Shown here in pieces: positions 32,709 to 34,635 of a stretch of DNA of 34,635 nt. This stretch comes from DAOTXK01 sp034435395 (GTDB lineage Bacteria > Chloroflexota > Anaerolineae > Aggregatilineales > Ch27), in contig DAOTXK010000005.1 of assembly GCA_034435395.1 (NCBI GenBank), forward strand, positions 1-34,635. The letters are read 5' to 3'. The stretch's first letter is position 1, and each line of letters starts with the position of its first letter. The notes under the pieces were generated by a model, which ran no database searches, was not told the DNA's origin, and worked only from the letters and a program-made list of their open reading frames with translations. A program made the position numbers and the translations under genes.

Positions 32709-33100
32709 AAAAAATTGGTGTGCTGAACCAACCGCTCTCCGCGGCTATTGCGGGCCTGGGCCACACGGATACGCTGGTCGTGGCCGATGCCGGTCTGCCC
32801 ATCCCCGACGGCCCGAAGCGCATTGACCTGGCGGTGACGGCAGGCGTGCCCGCCTTCCTGGATGTCCTGGAAGCGATCCTGAAGGAAATGACGGTTCAGG
32901 GCGCGGTTGTCGCCAGCGAGATCGTGACCCGGAGCCCGAAGATGCACGACGCGCTGCGGGAGTTGTTGGGGGATATCCCCATGGAATACCTTCCCCATGA
33001 AGACTTCAAGCTCAGAACCCAGAAAGCCAGGGCCGTGGTCCGCACGGGGGAGTTCACGCCCTACGCCAATGTTATCCTTGTCGCCGGAGTTGTGTTCTGA
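32705..33100 (+). CDS. rbsD: D-ribose pyranase (RbsD)
   Basis: RbsD converts beta-pyranose to beta-furanose forms of ribose so that ribokinase can use them. The 131 residues match the family: MKKIGVLNQPLSAAIAGLGH carries the catalytic His near residue 20, followed by DTLVVADAGLPIPDGPKRIDLAVTAGVP and VRTGEFTPYANVILVAGVVF. The start is GTG 32705, overlapping the lacI stop, with GAGGG upstream. FucU is the nearest alternative family, but the rbs context favours RbsD. It overlaps the permease start by one base. Confidence 0.94.
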   Translation: MKKIGVLNQPLSAAIAGLGHTDTLVVADAGLPIPDGPKRIDLAVTAGVPAFLDVLEAILKEMTVQGAVVASEIVTRSPKMHDALRELLGDIPMEYLPHEDFKLRTQKARAVVRTGEFTPYANVILVAGVVF

Positions 33101-34092
33101 TGGCCACGACCACCACCACCAGCGCCCAGCCGCGGATTGAATGGCGGGCCTTTTTCCAGCGCTATGGGCTGTTGCTCTCCTTCCTGTTGCTCTGCCTGCT
33201 GCTGACGTTGGCCTCCGATCGCTTCCTGAGGCCCGACAATCTGTTGAACATCCTGCGCCAGTCGGCCATCAACGGGATTATCTCGGTGGGCATGATGCTG
33301 GTGATCCTGACCCGGGGCATCGACCTGTCGGTGGGATCGGTGCTGGCCCTGTCCACCGTGGTGACGGCGGATATGCTCCAGCAGGGCTGGGAGCCGCTGC
33401 CTGCGCTGCTGCTCTGCCTGGGCGTGGGCGGAAGCCTGGGGCTGATCAACGGCCTGCTGGTGAGTGTGGTGCGCATCCCCCCGTTTATTGCCACGCTGGG
33501 CATGATGACCTTCGCGCGGGGCCTCGCCCTGCTGTACAGCGAAGGCCAGCCGATCACCGGTCTGGGGGAAGGGTTCCGCGTCATCGGAACGGCCATGGTC
33601 GGGCCGGTCCCCATCCGCTTCCTCTCGGACCTGGGCGCTATCCCGGTGCCCGTTTTCATCGCTGGCGGGGTTTTCCTGGGCGGGTATGTCCTGCTCAGCC
33701 ATACCGTCCTGGGCCGACAGATCTTCGCCCTGGGCGACAACGAGCGCGCCGCTTACCTGACCGGCCTGCCGATCAGACGTGTCACGACCTTCGTCTATAT
33801 CCTGGCTGGGGCGCTGGCCGCGCTGGCCGGGGCCATCCTGATCGCCCGGCTGAACTCCGCCCAGCCGTCGGCGGGCGAGGGCTTTGAGTTTGACGCCATC
33901 GCCGCTGTGGTGGTCGGTGGAACCAGCTTCGAGGGCGGCGAGGGCACCCTGTTGGGGACCTTGATCGGCGTGCTCATCATCGCTGTCCTGAACAACGGTC
34001 TCAACCTGCTGAACGTGCCTTCTTTCTGGCAAGGCGTGGTGCAGGGCATCGTGATCGCGCTGGCGCTGCTCCTGCACCGCCTCATTCGCTGA
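33100..34092 (+). CDS. rbsC: Ribose ABC transporter permease (RbsC)
   Basis: This is the membrane subunit of a ribose/xylose/galactose-type importer, 330 residues with about eight to ten hydrophobic segments. Family landmarks are NLLNILRQSAINGIISVGMM, LTRGIDLSVGSVLALSTVV, GLINGLLVS, IPPFIATLGMMTFARGLALL, ALGDNERAAYLTGLP and AAVVVGGTSFEGGEGTLLGT. The start codon uses the last base of the rbsD stop. No ATP-binding rbsA precedes it, which is unusual since rbsA normally stands between rbsD and rbsC. Confidence 0.94.
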   Translation: MATTTTTSAQPRIEWRAFFQRYGLLLSFLLLCLLLTLASDRFLRPDNLLNILRQSAINGIISVGMMLVILTRGIDLSVGSVLALSTVVTADMLQQGWEPLPALLLCLGVGGSLGLINGLLVSVVRIPPFIATLGMMTFARGLALLYSEGQPITGLGEGFRVIGTAMVGPVPIRFLSDLGAIPVPVFIAGGVFLGGYVLLSHTVLGRQIFALGDNERAAYLTGLPIRRVTTFVYILAGALAALAGAILIARLNSAQPSAGEGFEFDAIAAVVVGGTSFEGGEGTLLGTLIGVLIIAVLNNGLNLLNVPSFWQGVVQGIVIALALLLHRLIR

Positions 34093-34133
34093 CCGGCTGC
34101 TGTCACAGAGGGATTCCGTTTATCCCAAAGGAG

Positions 34134-34199
34134 GTGTCAGACGACTCTGGTTCAGAAAATGTGCTGCTGGTGCGTGGAAACGTTTTGAACATCTACTGA
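34134..34199 (+). pseudogene. Possible rbsA remnant behind an orphan Shine-Dalgarno
   Basis: AAAGGAGG (34127-34134) is an ideal ribosome site, but no start codon sits at a working distance. The frame beginning with the GTG at 34134 reads SDDSGSENVLLVRG and stops after 21 codons at 34197-34199. The LLVRG end resembles the first strand of RbsA ATPases (LLxxRGI). It may be what is left after a deletion of rbsA, but the match is too short to be firm. Confidence 0.25.
34175..34188 (+). promoter_or_regulatory. LacI/CcpA-like box between rbsC and rbsB
   Basis: TGGAAACGTTTTGA matches 13 of 14 positions of the general cre pattern TGNAANCGNTTNCA and has an AAACGTTT core. It differs from the palindrome at 31591 (central GCGC), so a second LacI-type regulator is possible. 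Confidence 0.4.
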
Positions 34200-34214
34200 A
34201 GAGGAGAAAAGAGC

Positions 34215-34635
34215 ATGTCCCGTAAAACTTTCGCCATCATGTTGGCGCTTACGCTGCTGCTCGCGCCGCTGTCGCTCGTGGCCGCGCAGGGCGATGTCTA
34301 CACCATCGGGCTTTCGCTGTCCACGCTCAACAATCCCTTCTTCGTCACCCTGCGCGATGGCGCTCAGGCAGAAGCCGACGCGCTGGGCACGGTCGAACTG
34401 GTGGTGGTGGACTCCCAGGATGACCCGGCCACCGAGGCCGCCAACATGGAAGACCTGATCGCTCAGGGCGTGGACGCCATCCTGGTCAACCCGACCGACG
34501 CCGACGCCATCGTGCCCTCCATCCTGGCCGCCAACGAAGCGGGCATCCCGGTCTTCACCATCGACCGGGGCGCATCGGGCGGCGAGGTGGTCAGTCACAT
34601 CGCCTCCGATAACGTGGCCGGAGGCCGCATGGCCG
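34215..34635 (+). CDS. rbsB: Ribose ABC transporter substrate-binding protein (RbsB), 3' end outside window
   Basis: This is the extracytoplasmic sugar-binding subunit. The start is ATG 34215, with GAGGAG at 34201-34206. The frame is open to the window edge (140 codons). MSRKTFAIMLALTLLLAPLS and on to LVAAQG is a signal peptide with an Ala-x-Ala-like cleavage site and no lipobox Cys. The mature part reads YTIGLSLSTLNNPFFVTLRD, AILVNPTDADAIVPSILAAN and IPVFTIDRGASGGEV, close to the RbsB family. It follows rbsC after 122 nt, room for a hairpin or separate promoter. Sugar specificity rests on the operon context. Confidence 0.92.
   Translation, partial: MSRKTFAIMLALTLLLAPLSLVAAQGDVYTIGLSLSTLNNPFFVTLRDGAQAEADALGTVELVVVDSQDDPATEAANMEDLIAQGVDAILVNPTDADAIVPSILAANEAGIPVFTIDRGASGGEVVSHIASDNVAGGRMA

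Noticed and set aside
34152..34598. Minus-strand frame inside rbsB
   Set aside because: RbsB is clear on the plus strand with signal peptide and family motifs.
1..34635. tRNA, rRNA, transposase, integrase and attachment sites
   Set aside because: None could be recognised by eye in the intergenic regions or among the translated frames.

Overview
The window is GC-rich (about two thirds G+C in lines counted by hand), densely coded, and looks like chromosome from a member of the Chloroflexota, probably an Anaerolineae-type lineage. The evidence is indirect: secreted lipoproteins with long Thr/Pro linkers, a Gld-like ABC trio, large membrane-anchored multihaem cytochromes, and a substrate-binding protein without a lipobox. 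No rRNA, no 16S and no tRNA gene was seen, so the placement is an inference. No insertion sequence, prophage, CRISPR array or replication origin was found.

Layout. 1-674: end of a sensor histidine kinase. 864-2855: GH31 glycosidase. 3130-5028: htpG, behind three tandem palindromic repeats that contain TATAAT, and followed by a textbook terminator. 5237-8260: an RNase Z-like metallo-hydrolase, a 71-residue unknown, a stand-alone cyclic-nucleotide-binding-domain protein and an aldo/keto reductase. 8402-13201: a pterin/folate block, with folE divergent from a tight run folB-folK-nucleoside hydrolase-GH29 fucosidase-alpha/beta hydrolase. 13209-16391 (minus strand): Gfo/Idh/MocA oxidoreductase, a solitary trpA and an M14 carboxypeptidase lipoprotein. 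16609-19717: a Thr/Pro-linker lipoprotein, a membrane-anchored unknown and a methyltransferase with a C-terminal zinc ribbon. 19778-20542: an AT-rich HEPN-like gene, the clearest foreign gene. 20737-24058: an ATPase/permease/GldG-type ABC operon with a good promoter. 24089-25329: a VOC protein and a PIN toxin-antitoxin pair. 25399-31244 (minus strand): an 8-haem cytochrome, a 13-haem cytochrome, a 7-TM sensor kinase and a NarL-type regulator in one apparent operon. 31683-end: a LacI-type regulator, rbsD, rbsC and the start of rbsB.

How the parts work together. The LacI/rbs genes form a ribose-type import operon. A perfect 14-bp palindrome just after the -10 box suggests autoregulation, and the ATPase gene rbsA is absent from its usual place. 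The two cytochromes are probably an extracytoplasmic electron-transfer pair, and the co-transcribed two-component system may sense their state or substrate. folE, folB and folK cover three steps from GTP toward the pterin pyrophosphate of folate synthesis. GH31, GH29, the nucleoside hydrolase and the rbs importer fit a scavenger living on plant or microbial glycans and nucleosides.

The items most worth a second look are the 8+13-haem/7-TM kinase cluster, the tandem operator-promoter units at htpG, the lacI operator with its leader hairpin, the missing rbsA with an orphan Shine-Dalgarno, and the AT-rich HEPN gene.
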